Positions 8,536-17,577 of a stretch of DNA of 60,661 bases are shown one piece after another. The DNA is taken from positions 1 through 60,661 of the forward strand of contig CAJYOI010000060.1 of assembly GCA_913776045.1 (NCBI GenBank), written 5' to 3'. How positions within the stretch are numbered: position 1 is the stretch's first letter; the number at the start of each line of letters is the position of its first letter. The notes beneath the pieces are model-generated. The model saw nothing but the letters and a program-made list of their open reading frames with translations. It was not told the origin of the DNA and made no database searches. Origin of the DNA: an uncultured Sphingomonas sp. (GTDB lineage: Bacteria; Pseudomonadota; Alphaproteobacteria; Sphingomonadales; Sphingomonadaceae). The position numbers and the translations under genes were made by a program.

Positions 8536-11043
8536 ATGCCCGACACCAGCACGACCGACCCGCGCGCGGCGCGCGCCATTCGCGAGCCCGGCCGGTTTCG
8601 GCGTCTGTGGGCGCGGCGCTGGGTGCGGATCCTCAGCTATCTCGCCGCGATCGGCCTCGCCGCGGTCGCCGGCCTGTGGTTCGCGGTGTCGCGCGACCTG
8701 CCGTCGGTCGAAAAGCTGCGCGCCTACGAACCCTCGCTGCCGACCAACGTCCGCGACCGCAACGGCATGCCGTTGCAGAGCTATGCCCGCCTGCGCCGCG
8801 TGGAACTCAGCTACGACGAATATCCGCCGCTCCTCGTGAAGGCGTTCCTGGCTGCCGAGGACCGCACGTTCTTCGAACATTCGGGCGTCGACTATCCAGG
8901 CATCGTCGCGGCGTTCATCACCAACCTGAAGAGCGACAAGCGCCCGATCGGCGCGTCGACGATCACTCAGCAGGTCGCCAAGAACCTGCTGGTCGGCAAC
9001 GAAGTCAGCTACGTCCGCAAGGCGCGCGAGGCGATGCTGGCGTACAAGATCGAGGGTGCGCTGACGAAGCAGCAGATCCTGGAGCTGTACCTCAACCAGA
9101 TCGAACTCGGTCGCAACGCCGCCGGTGTCGCGGCCGCCGGCCATGCCTATTTCGACAACGACCTGAACCAGCTGAGCCTGGCGCAACTGGCCTATCTGGC
9201 GATCCTGCCCAAGGGGCCGTCCAACTATCAGCCCGAACGCCATTACGACCGCGCGATCGGCCGGCGGAACTGGGTGCTGGGCGAAATGCTGCGCAACGGC
9301 TTCATCACCCAGGCCCAGCATGATGCCGCGGTCGCCCAGCCGCTCGGCACCGTGCCGCGCCAGAGCGCACGTGCCGAGCATAACGGCGGCTATTTCGTCG
9401 AGGCGGTGCGCCGCGAACTGCTGGAGCGCTATGGCGAGAAGGATACCGCAGGTCCGTACAGCGTCTATGATGGCGGCCTGTGGGTGCGCACCTCGTTCGA
9501 TCCGCGGTTGCAGGAGCATGCCCAGGACGCGTTGCGCGCCGGGCTGCTGCGCTACGACACCGGCCGCGGCTGGGCCGGGCCGCTGGCGCATCAGGACATC
9601 GCCGATGGAAATTGGCGCGGGCCGATGAACGCCGTCAATCTTGGGATCGATTATCTCGACTGGCAGGTCGCGATCGTCATCGCCAAGGCCAGCGACAGCG
9701 CCGACATCGGCTTTTCCGACGGCAAGACCGGCACGCTGCCGCGCGGCAATGCGCAGATGCCGGTACGCGGGGCCGGCGGCATCGCCTTTGCCGCGCTGAA
9801 GGCCGGCGATCTCATTGCGGTCGCGCCCGCGGGTGGCGGTTGGGCGCTGCGGAGCGTGCCCAAGGTGTCGGGCGCCTTCGTCGTCGAGGAGCCGTCGTCG
9901 GGCCGCGTCTTCGCGATGCAGGGCGGTTTCGACAGCCGGCTGGGCAGCTTCAACCGCGCGACCCAGGCGATGCGCCAGCCGGGGTCGACGATCAAGCCGA
10001 TCGTCTATTCGGCGGCACTCGCCAGCGGGATGACGCCGGCGTCGATCGTCGTCGACGGCCCGTTCTGCGTCTATCAGGGCGCGCGGCTGGGTCAGAAATG
10101 TTTCCGCAATTTCGGCAATATGCGCGCCGCGGGTCCCAAGACGATGCGTTGGGGCATTGAACAGTCGCGCAACCTGATGACGGTGCGCACCGCCGCGACC
10201 GTCGGCATGCCGCGCGTCGTCGACTATATCCAGCGCCTGGGCGTCTCAACGCAGAAGCTGCCGCCGTATCTGTCCTATGCGCTGGGTGCGGGCGAGACGA
10301 CGGTGACGCGGATGACCAATGCGTACGCCATGCTGGTCAACCACGGCCGGCAGATGGAGCCGACGCTGATCGATTACGTCCAGAATCGCCGTGGCGGCGT
10401 GATCTGGCCGGCGAACTGGCGTCCGTGCGACGCCTGCAACGCACCCGACTGGGACGGGGCTGCGATGCCGCGTCCGACCCGCCGCTGGCGCCAGGCGATC
10501 GACGCGATGACAGCGTATCAGATGGTGCACATCACCGAAGGCGTCATCCAGCGCGGCACCGCGACCGTGCTGCGCGATCTCGGCCGGCCGATCATGGGCA
10601 AGACGGGCACGACGACCGGCCCGACCGACGTGTGGTTCGTCGGCGGCACCCCGCAGATGGTGGCGGGGCTGTACATCGGGTACGACACGCCGCGAAATCT
10701 GGGCGGGGCGGTGCAGGGCGGCACCTTCGCCGCGCCGATCTTCAAGACGTTCGCCGAAAAAGCCTATGACGGCCTGCCGGTCGTGCCGTTCCGCGCGCCG
10801 CCGGGCATCCGCATGGTCCGCATCGACCGCATGAGCGGACGCCCGGTCTATGGCACGTTCCCGACCTCCGACGACCCCAAGGCCGGTGTGATCTGGGAAG
10901 CGTTCAAGCCGCAGAGCGAAGGCCGCCGCGCGCGCCGGGTTGCCGAGGACGACGCGCCCAAGGCCGAGGCCACCAAGGCGGCCGGCCCGGCGGAGAAGGC
11001 GCGCGACAGCGACTTCTTGCAGCGTGAGGGCGGTATCTACTAG
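8536..11043 (+). CDS. mrcA: Penicillin-binding protein 1A, bifunctional transglycosylase/transpeptidase
   Basis: Class A PBP that polymerises lipid II and cross-links the glycan. The ATG at 8536 is preferred; the longer frame runs through the palindromic repeat. The 835-residue product has one N-terminal membrane helix (RILSYLAAIGLAAVAGLWF, about 34-52). The GT51 domain has its catalytic Glu in AAEDRTFFEHSGVD and the second block GASTITQQVAKN. The transpeptidase domain shows S-x-x-K in QPGSTIKP, S-x-N in SRN and the KTG box in MGKTGTT. An OB-like insert lies between the domains. The tail after residue 790 is charged and Ala-rich. It follows the amidase gene in the same orientation. Confidence 0.95.
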   Translation: MPDTSTTDPRAARAIREPGRFRRLWARRWVRILSYLAAIGLAAVAGLWFAVSRDLPSVEKLRAYEPSLPTNVRDRNGMPLQSYARLRRVELSYDEYPPLLVKAFLAAEDRTFFEHSGVDYPGIVAAFITNLKSDKRPIGASTITQQVAKNLLVGNEVSYVRKAREAMLAYKIEGALTKQQILELYLNQIELGRNAAGVAAAGHAYFDNDLNQLSLAQLAYLAILPKGPSNYQPERHYDRAIGRRNWVLGEMLRNGFITQAQHDAAVAQPLGTVPRQSARAEHNGGYFVEAVRRELLERYGEKDTAGPYSVYDGGLWVRTSFDPRLQEHAQDALRAGLLRYDTGRGWAGPLAHQDIADGNWRGPMNAVNLGIDYLDWQVAIVIAKASDSADIGFSDGKTGTLPRGNAQMPVRGAGGIAFAALKAGDLIAVAPAGGGWALRSVPKVSGAFVVEEPSSGRVFAMQGGFDSRLGSFNRATQAMRQPGSTIKPIVYSAALASGMTPASIVVDGPFCVYQGARLGQKCFRNFGNMRAAGPKTMRWGIEQSRNLMTVRTAATVGMPRVVDYIQRLGVSTQKLPPYLSYALGAGETTVTRMTNAYAMLVNHGRQMEPTLIDYVQNRRGGVIWPANWRPCDACNAPDWDGAAMPRPTRRWRQAIDAMTAYQMVHITEGVIQRGTATVLRDLGRPIMGKTGTTTGPTDVWFVGGTPQMVAGLYIGYDTPRNLGGAVQGGTFAAPIFKTFAEKAYDGLPVVPFRAPPGIRMVRIDRMSGRPVYGTFPTSDDPKAGVIWEAFKPQSEGRRARRVAEDDAPKAEATKAAGPAEKARDSDFLQREGGIY

Positions 11044-11099
11044 GGCGTGATCTTATATCGGGCGCCTACCCCCGCGACTTTATTCTGGAGTTACCTGTT

Positions 11100-12227
11100 A
11101 TGCGCGCCGAAGCGCAGGCTCACGTCGACACGATCAAGGACGCGCTGTCGCTGCTGCGCCGGTTTCTGAACTGGGACGTCGCGCTGCGCCGGCTCGACGA
11201 ACTCAACGCCCGCGTCGAGGACCAAGCGTTGTGGAACGACCCGAAGGCTGCGCAGGACGTGATGCGCGAACGCCGCCGGCTGGATGAAGCGATCACCGCG
11301 ACCCGCGACATCGAGCGCGAGTTGAACGACACCGCCGAGCTGATCGAGATGGCCGAGGCCGAGGGCGACGATGCCATGGCCGTCGAGGGCACCGAGGCGC
11401 TGGCTGCGCTGGCAAGCCGAGCCGAGGCCGACAAGGTCAAGGCGCTGCTGGCCGGGGAGGCCGACGCCAACGACACCTATATCGAAATCAACTCGGGCGC
11501 GGGTGGAACCGAGAGCCAGGACTGGGCCGAAATGCTCCAGCGCATGTACACGCGCTGGGCCGAACGCCACGGCATGAAGGTCGAGCTGATCGACTATCAC
11601 GCCGGCGAACAGGCAGGCATCAAGTCGGCGACCTTGCTGGTGAAGGGCGAGAACGCGTACGGCTATGCCAAGACCGAAAGCGGCGTCCACCGCCTGGTCC
11701 GCATCAGCCCCTATGATTCGTCGGCGCGGCGTCACACCAGCTTCTCGAGCGTGTGGGTCTATCCGGTGATCGACGACAATATCGAAGTCGAGGTCAACGA
11801 CAGCGACCTGCGCATCGATACCTATCGTGCGTCGGGCGCGGGTGGTCAGCACATCAACACGACCGATTCGGCCGTCCGCATCACCCACCTGCCGACCGGC
11901 ATCGTCGTCCAGTGTCAGAACCAGCGGTCGCAGCACAAGAACAAGGCCGAGGCCTTCAATCAGTTGCGCGCGCGTCTGTACGAACGCGAGCTTGCCGAGC
12001 GCGAAGCCGCGGCCAATGCGCAGAACGCGACCAAGACCGACATCGGCTGGGGTCACCAGATCCGCAGTTACGTGCTTCAGCCATACCAGCTGGTGAAGGA
12101 CCTGCGCACCGGCGTCACCTCTACCGCGCCTGCCGACGTGCTCGACGGCGGCCTCGACCCGTTCATGGCCGCGGCGCTGTCGCAGCGCGTGACGGGCGAA
12201 GCGGTCGAGGTGGAGGACGTGGATTGA
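11100..12227 (+). CDS. prfB: Peptide chain release factor 2
   Basis: Recognises UGA and UAA stop codons and triggers peptide release. The reading frame of 375 residues is continuous, so the programmed +1 frameshift found in most bacterial prfB genes is absent. The catalytic GGQ lies in [15 protein letters not shown]; the following block RSQHKNK is the family signature. The discriminator tripeptide, SPF in Escherichia coli RF2, reads SPY here ([15 protein letters not shown]). The start ATG has GGAG 9-12 nt upstream. The next gene begins with a TTG that overlaps the TGA stop, so the methyltransferase is probably translationally coupled. Confidence 0.95.
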   Translation: MRAEAQAHVDTIKDALSLLRRFLNWDVALRRLDELNARVEDQALWNDPKAAQDVMRERRRLDEAITATRDIERELNDTAELIEMAEAEGDDAMAVEGTEALAALASRAEADKVKALLAGEADANDTYIEINSGAGGTESQDWAEMLQRMYTRWAERHGMKVELIDYHAGEQAGIKSATLLVKGENAYGYAKTESGVHRLVRISPYDSSARRHTSFSSVWVYPVIDDNIEVEVNDSDLRIDTYRASGAGGQHINTTDSAVRITHLPTGIVVQCQNQRSQHKNKAEAFNQLRARLYERELAEREAAANAQNATKTDIGWGHQIRSYVLQPYQLVKDLRTGVTSTAPADVLDGGLDPFMAAALSQRVTGEAVEVEDVD

Positions 12228-12958
12228 TCTCGCCGACCCGCGTAGGATGGACGGTGGGGGCGGCCCTGCTTCTCACCGCCTGCTCCGGCGCGCCGGTGAC
12301 GCTGAACAAGACTGACGAACCCCGCTTCCCCGCCGCCGAGCGTCCGATCGCCAAGATCGTCAGCCCCCGCTGGTCGACCGAGGAAGCGCGCGACCGGTTG
12401 CGCGAGGCGGACAAGGTCATGGACCTCGCACGGATCGCACCCGGCATGACCGTCGCCGACATCGGCGCGGGCGAGGGATATTACACGATCCGCCTGGCGA
12501 GCCGCGTCGGCGCCAAGGGCCGGGTGCTGGCCGAGGACATCGTGCCGGACGTCCGCGACGCGCTCGCGCAACGCGTTACGCGCGAGCGGCTGGACAATGT
12601 CAGCGTGCGGCTGGGCGAGCCCGACGACCCCGAGCTGCCCGAAAACAGCTTCGACCGCGTGCTGATGGTCCATATGTATCACGAGATCGAGCAGCCCTAT
12701 AAGTTCCTCTGGCATCTGCGCCCGTCGCTCAAGAAGAACGGGGCGGTGGTCGTAGTCGACGCCAACCGATCGACCCAGAACCACGGCACGCCGCCGGCGC
12801 TGCTCGAATGCGAATTTGCCGCGGTCGGGTACAAGCGGATCGAGTTGCGGCCGATGCCGTCGGCGGGCGGCTATATCGCGCTGTTCCGCCCCGAAGGCCC
12901 GCGGCCGGCGCCGGAAGCGATCAAGCCCTGCCGCATCGCGGCGGGGGCGCAGAACTAA
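12224..12958 (+). CDS. Lipoprotein-type class I SAM-dependent methyltransferase
   Basis: The start is the TTG at 12224, overlapping the prfB stop (TTGA). The 244-residue product opens with a short signal peptide, VGWTVGAALLLTAC, with a lipobox (L-T-A-C). The mature part carries Rossmann methyltransferase motif I (VADIGAGEGYYT, about residues 77-88) followed by DRVLMVHMYHEI and KKNGAVVVVDANR. It resembles the COG4798-type predicted methyltransferases, which often carry a signal peptide. A SAM enzyme outside the cytoplasm is unexpected because SAM is not known to be supplied there; either the fold is used for another task or the signal is not processed. The substrate is unknown. Confidence 0.8.
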   Translation: MISPTRVGWTVGAALLLTACSGAPVTLNKTDEPRFPAAERPIAKIVSPRWSTEEARDRLREADKVMDLARIAPGMTVADIGAGEGYYTIRLASRVGAKGRVLAEDIVPDVRDALAQRVTRERLDNVSVRLGEPDDPELPENSFDRVLMVHMYHEIEQPYKFLWHLRPSLKKNGAVVVVDANRSTQNHGTPPALLECEFAAVGYKRIELRPMPSAGGYIALFRPEGPRPAPEAIKPCRIAAGAQN

Positions 12959-13059
12959 GCCATCCGTGCCTCCGCGTAAGCGGGAGCCTAGGTATTGGAT
13001 CCCACGATTTGATGGTGTGATCCTTTCTTTGGAACGGAAGGAAGCCGCATGGGACAGGC

Positions 13060-13176
13060 ACGTTCCTTGAACACCTGCTGAAGGCCGTGCCGGACCGGAT
13101 ACACACGATCCTGACCGATAACGGCATCCAGTTCGCCGAGCAGCCGCGTAACCGGAACACCGCCTGGTCGCACCAC
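13060..13176 (+). pseudogene. IS481-family transposase remnant
   Basis: A frame with TFLEHLLKAVPDRIHT, then LTDNGIQFAEQP, matches the central part of IS481-type DDE transposases (the TDNG aspartate is the second catalytic residue). It covers under 40 codons, without a start, the first Asp or the final Glu, and is followed by unrelated sequence. The element is therefore a short relic, probably left after deletion. It sits between the methyltransferase gene and rlmJ. No terminal inverted repeats were recognised. Confidence 0.7.
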
Positions 13177-13200
13177 ATCCGAAGCAGTGTCTGTGCAGTC

Positions 13201-14031
13201 TTACGAATTCACCCATCCGGCGGTGATCTCGCCGCTGTGTTCCTCCGGGGCCAGCGCGGCACGCAAGGCCTCGAGCAGGGGCGGGAGCGCCTGTGTGAAG
13301 GCGTAGGGCGGATTGACGATGAAGAGACCTGCGCCGTTGTAGATGCCGGGTTGGTCGGCATCGTACAGCCAATGCTCAACCGAGAGGAATTTCGGGATGC
13401 CGGTGCGACGCAGTTTGCCCTTCCATTGCTGATGCGTCGTGCGGTCCTTCAGCGGATACCAGATGACCGTTACGCCGTGTGCCCATTTGCGGTGCGCCGC
13501 GGCCAGGGTGGCGGTGATTCGGGCGCGTTCGTCGGTCTGTTCGTATGGCGGATCGACCACTACCACGCCGCGCGGCGTCCGGGTCGGCAGCATCGCCAGC
13601 CAGAGTTCGTAGGCATCGCGTTCGTGCACCGCCGCCGGCGTTCCCCGCATCGCGCTGCGTAGGGCGCGGGCGTCCTCGGGATGTTTTTCGTTGAGGATCA
13701 GCACGTCCTGCGGGCGCAGGAGTTGCGTCAGAAACCGTGGCGATCCCGGATAGAGCTGGGGCTCGGCGCCGACATTCACCGCGCGCACGGCGGCGCGATA
13801 GTCGTCCAGTAGCGGATTCACATCGGCCAGGGCGCGCTGCACGCCCTGAGCGGCCTCGCCGGTGCGCTGGGCCTGATCGCCGCTTAGGTCGTAGAGCCCG
13901 CAGCCGGCATGGGTGTCGATCAGCGTCAACGCACCCGGTTTCTGCTGCAACGCTCGGACGAGCGCGATCAGCAGGCAATGCTTCACGACATCGGCGCTGT
14001 TGCCGGCGTGGAAGGCGTGGCGGTAGTTCAC
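13201..14031 (-). CDS. rlmJ: 23S rRNA (adenine(2030)-N(6))-methyltransferase
   Basis: Methylates A2030 of 23S rRNA. The 276-residue product begins [18 protein letters not shown], the hallmark opening of the RlmJ (YhiR) family, followed by [13 protein letters not shown] (SAM motif) and the catalytic DPPY in [10 protein letters not shown] near residue 157. Length is normal for the family. The start ATG overlaps the stop of the pseudouridine synthase gene by 4 bp, so the two rRNA modification genes are cotranscribed. The 3' end is close to the IS481 relic, but the protein appears complete. Confidence 0.93.
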   Translation of the reverse strand: MNYRHAFHAGNSADVVKHCLLIALVRALQQKPGALTLIDTHAGCGLYDLSGDQAQRTGEAAQGVQRALADVNPLLDDYRAAVRAVNVGAEPQLYPGSPRFLTQLLRPQDVLILNEKHPEDARALRSAMRGTPAAVHERDAYELWLAMLPTRTPRGVVVVDPPYEQTDERARITATLAAAHRKWAHGVTVIWYPLKDRTTHQQWKGKLRRTGIPKFLSVEHWLYDADQPGIYNGAGLFIVNPPYAFTQALPPLLEALRAALAPEEHSGEITAGWVNS

Positions 14032-14597
14032 GAGGTTTGAAATCCTGGGGAAGTGGAAGACAGGTCGAATGCGCCCGGGGGGATGCCGCCGACGGACCAG
14101 TCACCGATCGACCAGCGCACCAACCGCAACGTGGGCAGACCGACCGTGGCCGTCATGCGCCGCACCTGGCGGTTGCGTCCTTCGCGGATGGTGATCTTAA
14201 GCCAGCTGTCGGGAATGGACTTGCGCTGCCGGATCGGCGGATCGCGCAGCCACAGGTCCGGCGGATCTATCCGGGCGACGTCGGCAGGCAGGGTCATGCC
14301 GTCGTTCAGCCGGACGCCGCGCCGCAACGGCTCCAGGTCCGATTCCTCTGGATCGCCCTCGACCTGTACCAGATAGGTCTTGGGCATCTTGAAGCGCGGA
14401 TCGGCGATGCGTGCCTGCAACCGCCCGTCGTCACACAGCAGCAGCAACCCCTCGCTGTCACGGTCGAGCCGCCCCGCGGGATAGACGCCCGGCACGTCGA
14501 TAAAGTCCGACAGGGTCGATCGCACGGTGGGCGATCCGCGATCGGTGAATTGCGACAGGACGCCGAAGGGTTTGTTGAACAGGAGAAGCCGGGCCAT
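14028..14597 (-). CDS. rluE: 23S rRNA pseudouridine synthase, RsuA/RluE family
   Basis: Converts a specific uridine of large-subunit rRNA to pseudouridine (U2457 for RluE). It has 189 residues and begins [17 protein letters not shown]. The catalytic Asp is in [13 protein letters not shown] (about residues 43-55) and the RsuA-family block [11 protein letters not shown] appears near 138-148. There is no N-terminal S4 domain, as in RluE. It is first in a two-gene unit with rlmJ. The exact target is inferred from resemblance only. Confidence 0.87.
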   Translation of the reverse strand: MARLLLFNKPFGVLSQFTDRGSPTVRSTLSDFIDVPGVYPAGRLDRDSEGLLLLCDDGRLQARIADPRFKMPKTYLVQVEGDPEESDLEPLRRGVRLNDGMTLPADVARIDPPDLWLRDPPIRQRKSIPDSWLKITIREGRNRQVRRMTATVGLPTLRLVRWSIGDWSVGGIPPGAFDLSSTSPGFQTS

Positions 14598-14639
14598 TTG
14601 GCGCTCTTACCGACCGGCTGCGGCGATGTCTTGGGGTGC

Positions 14640-15509
14640 CTAGTCGCTGAGCATCCGCTGCAAAGCCGGCGTTATGATCTCCGTCACGCCCTCCGCATCG
14701 CGCGCGATAATCCGTGCCGCGACGTCCATGCCTGCCAATTCATAGTCCGGATACCCCACCGCGATCGCGGTTGCCAGCGCATCGGCGAGCATGGCGGTGC
14801 GTGCGACGATACTGACCGAGACGACGCCGTTCGCCGCCGGGCGTCCAGTGCGGGGATCGAGGGAGTGGGCGCCGCGCACGTAATCGCCCGATGTCGCGAC
14901 GGCGAGGCCGTGAAGCGCGATGCGGAGTGGCGGCAGGGCGATGCCGGTTGGGGTTTCGAGATCGACCCACCATGGCTCACCGCTTGGTTGAACACCGCGG
15001 CCGACGAGTTCGCCGCCAATCTCGACCAGGGCATGCTCGATCCCGTACGCCGACAGCGTGTCCGCGACCGCGTCGGCGGCGAAGCCCTTGGCGATCCCCG
15101 ACAGGTCGAGGGCGAGGCCGCCGCTCTTGCGCAGGCGTGCATCCGCCGGGTACCAGCGGAGGCGGCGCCAGCCGGAGACGGCGCGGGCGGCAGCGATCGC
15201 TTCGGCGCCCGGCGTGGGCATCGGTCCTGGCGGGCCGAAACCCCACAGGTCGACCAGCGCGCCGATCGCGGGATCGAACGCGCCATCGCTGGCGCTTGCC
15301 ACGCGCAGGGCGGTGTCGATCACCGTCGCGAAATCGGGGGGCAATGATACCCATTCGCCGGCTGCCGCGCGGTTGAACCGGCAGAGGTGCGAGGTCGGCA
15401 GCCAATGGCTCATCTCGCCGACGATCGCGTCGAGCCTTGCTACGACTATCGGCCGGATGTCGAACGCGGCGTGACGCGCGGCATAGAGCACGCGCCACGT
15501 CGTCCCCAT
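14640..15509 (-). CDS. apbE: FAD:protein FMN transferase (ApbE)
   Basis: ApbE attaches FMN covalently to a Thr or Ser of exported flavoproteins. The product has the family blocks: TMGTTW-type opening, DGAFDPAIGALVDLWGFG, LDLSGIAKGFAADAV, ALVEIGGELVGRG and the metal-binding SLDPRTGRPA. The ATG at 15509 starts right at the conserved MGTTW motif, which normally lies some 10-30 residues inside; the frame stays open upstream to a CTG at 15605 that would overlap the DUF4198 stop, so the real start may be earlier and non-AUG. No lipobox is visible in the chosen frame. The neighbouring DUF2271 protein with an SGAT motif is the likely substrate. Confidence 0.9.
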   Translation of the reverse strand: MGTTWRVLYAARHAAFDIRPIVVARLDAIVGEMSHWLPTSHLCRFNRAAAGEWVSLPPDFATVIDTALRVASASDGAFDPAIGALVDLWGFGPPGPMPTPGAEAIAAARAVSGWRRLRWYPADARLRKSGGLALDLSGIAKGFAADAVADTLSAYGIEHALVEIGGELVGRGVQPSGEPWWVDLETPTGIALPPLRIALHGLAVATSGDYVRGAHSLDPRTGRPAANGVVSVSIVARTAMLADALATAIAVGYPDYELAGMDVAARIIARDAEGVTEIITPALQRMLSD

Positions 15510-15601
15510 CGTCGCGCCGATCAGCGTGACGACGGGGACGGCCGGATCGAGCCCGGCGAACGCCGCCGGGTCGATATGCCTGGGCAGCGCGATGCGTAGG
15601 G

Positions 15602-16444
15602 TCAGGGCGTCATCACCTCGAGCGTGGTGGTGTAGCTCATCCGCCGCCCGGTCGCACGCGGGGTCGTCGCCGTTGCGTCCTGATAGGTCGCGTTCAGCCA
15701 GTACATCCCCGCCGCAGGCCAGTCGACCGCCAGCACGCCGTCGGCCCCCGCCGTCAGCTCGCGCGCACCCTCGGCATCGCGATAGCGCTTGCCGCCGGGG
15801 ACGACCGTGACCTTCAGGCCGGCGGCGGGCTTGCCGTCGACGAGGAAACGGAATTTGGCCGTCTCACCCGCGACCAGTTCGTCGGGATGGGTGACCGCAT
15901 CGAGTTCCAGGCCCTTGCCCGTCGGCTTCAGCACGGTGCGGGTCGGCTCTCCGGCGGTGACGAAAATCTCGTTGCGGCCGCTGACTTCGGTCAACTGCAC
16001 GTCGGTCGCGTTCGCCGGAATGTCGGCGACGGTCAGCGGAGCGATGCGCTGGCCGTTCGGACCCATGGCGGGACGACCGCCGATACGCTTTTCGACGCCA
16101 TCGACCTTGAAGCTGCCCATCAGGGCGTTGGTTTCGGTGCCGATCTTCCAGGTGCCGGGCTTGTCGAGCTGGACGTCGAAGACCGAGCGATAGCGCCCGG
16201 TCGCGCCGTTCTGAATCTGGCCGGGCGTGCCGTCGGGCTGCCAGACCTTCATGCCGTCCAGCCGACCGGGCTGGTGATCGGCGTAGAACAGGTCGTTCGA
16301 CGCGGCCATGTCGACCGTCACCCAGCTGTCGGTGCCCGAGAAGATCGTGCCCGAGGGGAGCAGCCACAGGCGGTGGGCGGAGACGCCGGCGGGAATCGAC
16401 AGCAATGCAGCGGCGGCGAGCAGGCGGGCGGTAACGGTTTTCAT
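15602..16444 (-). CDS. DUF4198 domain protein, exported
   Basis: A 280-residue periplasmic protein starting MKTVTARLLAAAALL with a signal peptide whose best cleavage site is after VSA, leaving His as the first mature residue (HRLWLLPSG). The DUF4198 family contains beta-sandwich proteins often seen beside metal uptake genes. It lies 10 bp downstream of the DUF2271 gene and upstream of apbE. A mature N-terminal His suggests metal binding as in CopC-like proteins, but this is inference. The longer ORF start at 16489 adds residues without signal character and was rejected. Confidence 0.85.
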   Translation of the reverse strand: MKTVTARLLAAAALLSIPAGVSAHRLWLLPSGTIFSGTDSWVTVDMAASNDLFYADHQPGRLDGMKVWQPDGTPGQIQNGATGRYRSVFDVQLDKPGTWKIGTETNALMGSFKVDGVEKRIGGRPAMGPNGQRIAPLTVADIPANATDVQLTEVSGRNEIFVTAGEPTRTVLKPTGKGLELDAVTHPDELVAGETAKFRFLVDGKPAAGLKVTVVPGGKRYRDAEGARELTAGADGVLAVDWPAAGMYWLNATYQDATATTPRATGRRMSYTTTLEVMTP

Positions 16445-16454
16445 GCGAGGCTCC

Positions 16455-16934
16455 TTAGCGGGCGGAGATGGTGACGGCGCCCAACTCATGGCTGCCGCCG
16501 GCGCGGGCGGGCTTGGTCGGGACGGTCAGCGGGACCTGGACCAGTTCGCGCCCGCCGGTTTCGCGCGCGGCCTCGACGTTCAGCGTATAGCTGCCGGGCT
16601 TCAGGTCGGCGGGGATCGGGATGCTGTGGGTGCCGGGAGCCCGGGTCGCGCCGCTGACGCCGTTTGCGGGCAGCGACAGGCTGCGCCCACCCTTGCGCCA
16701 CCAAGCGCGCAGGTCGGCAAGCCATTTCGTGCCGGGCTCGGCGCCGCCCTTCTTGATGTCGTACCACACGGCCAGCGTACGGGCCGCGCCGCCGCTTGTC
16801 GGTTCGACCCACACCGCGACATAGGGCCGGTGATATTCGGCGACGCTCAGCTTGGGGATGGTCACGCTGACGGTGCCGGCGGTCGCGGGTGCGGCGATGG
16901 CGCCGGCGATCAGGACGGGGGAGGCGAGGCGCAT
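16455..16934 (-). CDS. DUF2271 domain protein with flavinylation-type motif
   Basis: An exported protein of 159 residues with an N-terminal signal peptide (MRLASPVLIAGAIAAPATAG). The fold family DUF2271 has unknown enzymatic role. Residues 91-97 read N-G-V-S-G-A-T, which matches the motif around the Thr that ApbE modifies with FMN in RnfG and NqrC ([D/N]Gx(S/T)GAT). With apbE two genes downstream, Thr97 is a good candidate for covalent FMN. The gene sits 10 bp from its PepSY neighbour on one side and 10 bp from DUF4198 on the other, so all are probably one transcript. Confidence 0.87.
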   Translation of the reverse strand: MRLASPVLIAGAIAAPATAGTVSVTIPKLSVAEYHRPYVAVWVEPTSGGAARTLAVWYDIKKGGAEPGTKWLADLRAWWRKGGRSLSLPANGVSGATRAPGTHSIPIPADLKPGSYTLNVEAARETGGRELVQVPLTVPTKPARAGGSHELGAVTISAR

Positions 16935-16944
16935 GGTGGCTCCT

Positions 16945-17577
16945 TCAGTGGATCAGGAAGACGGCGATGAGGACGGGAAGCACCAGCCCGGCGATGACGA
17001 TCGGCCAGGTGCTCGGGCGATGGCGGGCGTGGAGCTGGAGCAGCAGCAGCCCGGTCAGCGTGAACAGGATGCAGGCCGCAGCGAAGACGTCGATGAACCA
17101 GAACCAGGCCGCACCCGAATTCCGGCCCTTGTGCAGGTCGTTGAGGTAGCTGATCCAGCCGCGATCGGTGACCTCGGCGGTGATCGCGCCCGACGTGCGG
17201 TCGATCGACACCCAGCCGTCACCGCCGGGGCGGGGGAGCGCGACATAGACTTCGCCATCGGACCATTCGCCGGGCTTGCCATGCGCGTCGAGTTTGACCG
17301 CGCTTTGGACCGCATCGGCGACTGCATCGGGCAGGGCGGCGTCGCCCGACTTGCCGGCGAGTTGCGGGAGCAGAGACGCGGGCAGCGTGCCGTCGCGCTC
17401 CGCGGTCACCGGTTTGGCGGAGATCGTCGCGGCGTGGTTCAGCGTGATGCCGGTGACCGAGAACAGCAGCATCGCGACCAGCGAGATCGCCGCGCTGACC
17501 CAATGCCAGGTGTGGAGCTGTTTCAGATACCAGTTGCGCCAACGGCGCTTCGGCTTGGGCTTGGCGGCCGTGCTCAT
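16945..17577 (-). CDS. PepSY-associated transmembrane protein
   Basis: Inner-membrane protein of 210 residues. A basic cytoplasmic N-terminus ([11 protein letters not shown]) leads to a first helix with [23 protein letters not shown]; its two His residues could hold heme, as in PepSY_TM proteins. A periplasmic PepSY-like domain follows (about 45-145, ending with [12 protein letters not shown]), then two C-terminal helices ([18 protein letters not shown]-like segment and [17 protein letters not shown]). Members of this family pass electrons across the membrane. The ATG overlaps the stop of the PKHD hydroxylase gene by 4 bp. Confidence 0.87.
   Translation of the reverse strand: MSTAAKPKPKRRWRNWYLKQLHTWHWVSAAISLVAMLLFSVTGITLNHAATISAKPVTAERDGTLPASLLPQLAGKSGDAALPDAVADAVQSAVKLDAHGKPGEWSDGEVYVALPRPGGDGWVSIDRTSGAITAEVTDRGWISYLNDLHKGRNSGAAWFWFIDVFAAACILFTLTGLLLLQLHARHRPSTWPIVIAGLVLPVLIAVFLIH

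Noticed and set aside
13087-13662. 191-codon plus-strand ORF starting in the IS481 relic
   Set aside because: Only the first 28 codons match a transposase; the rest is antisense to rlmJ.
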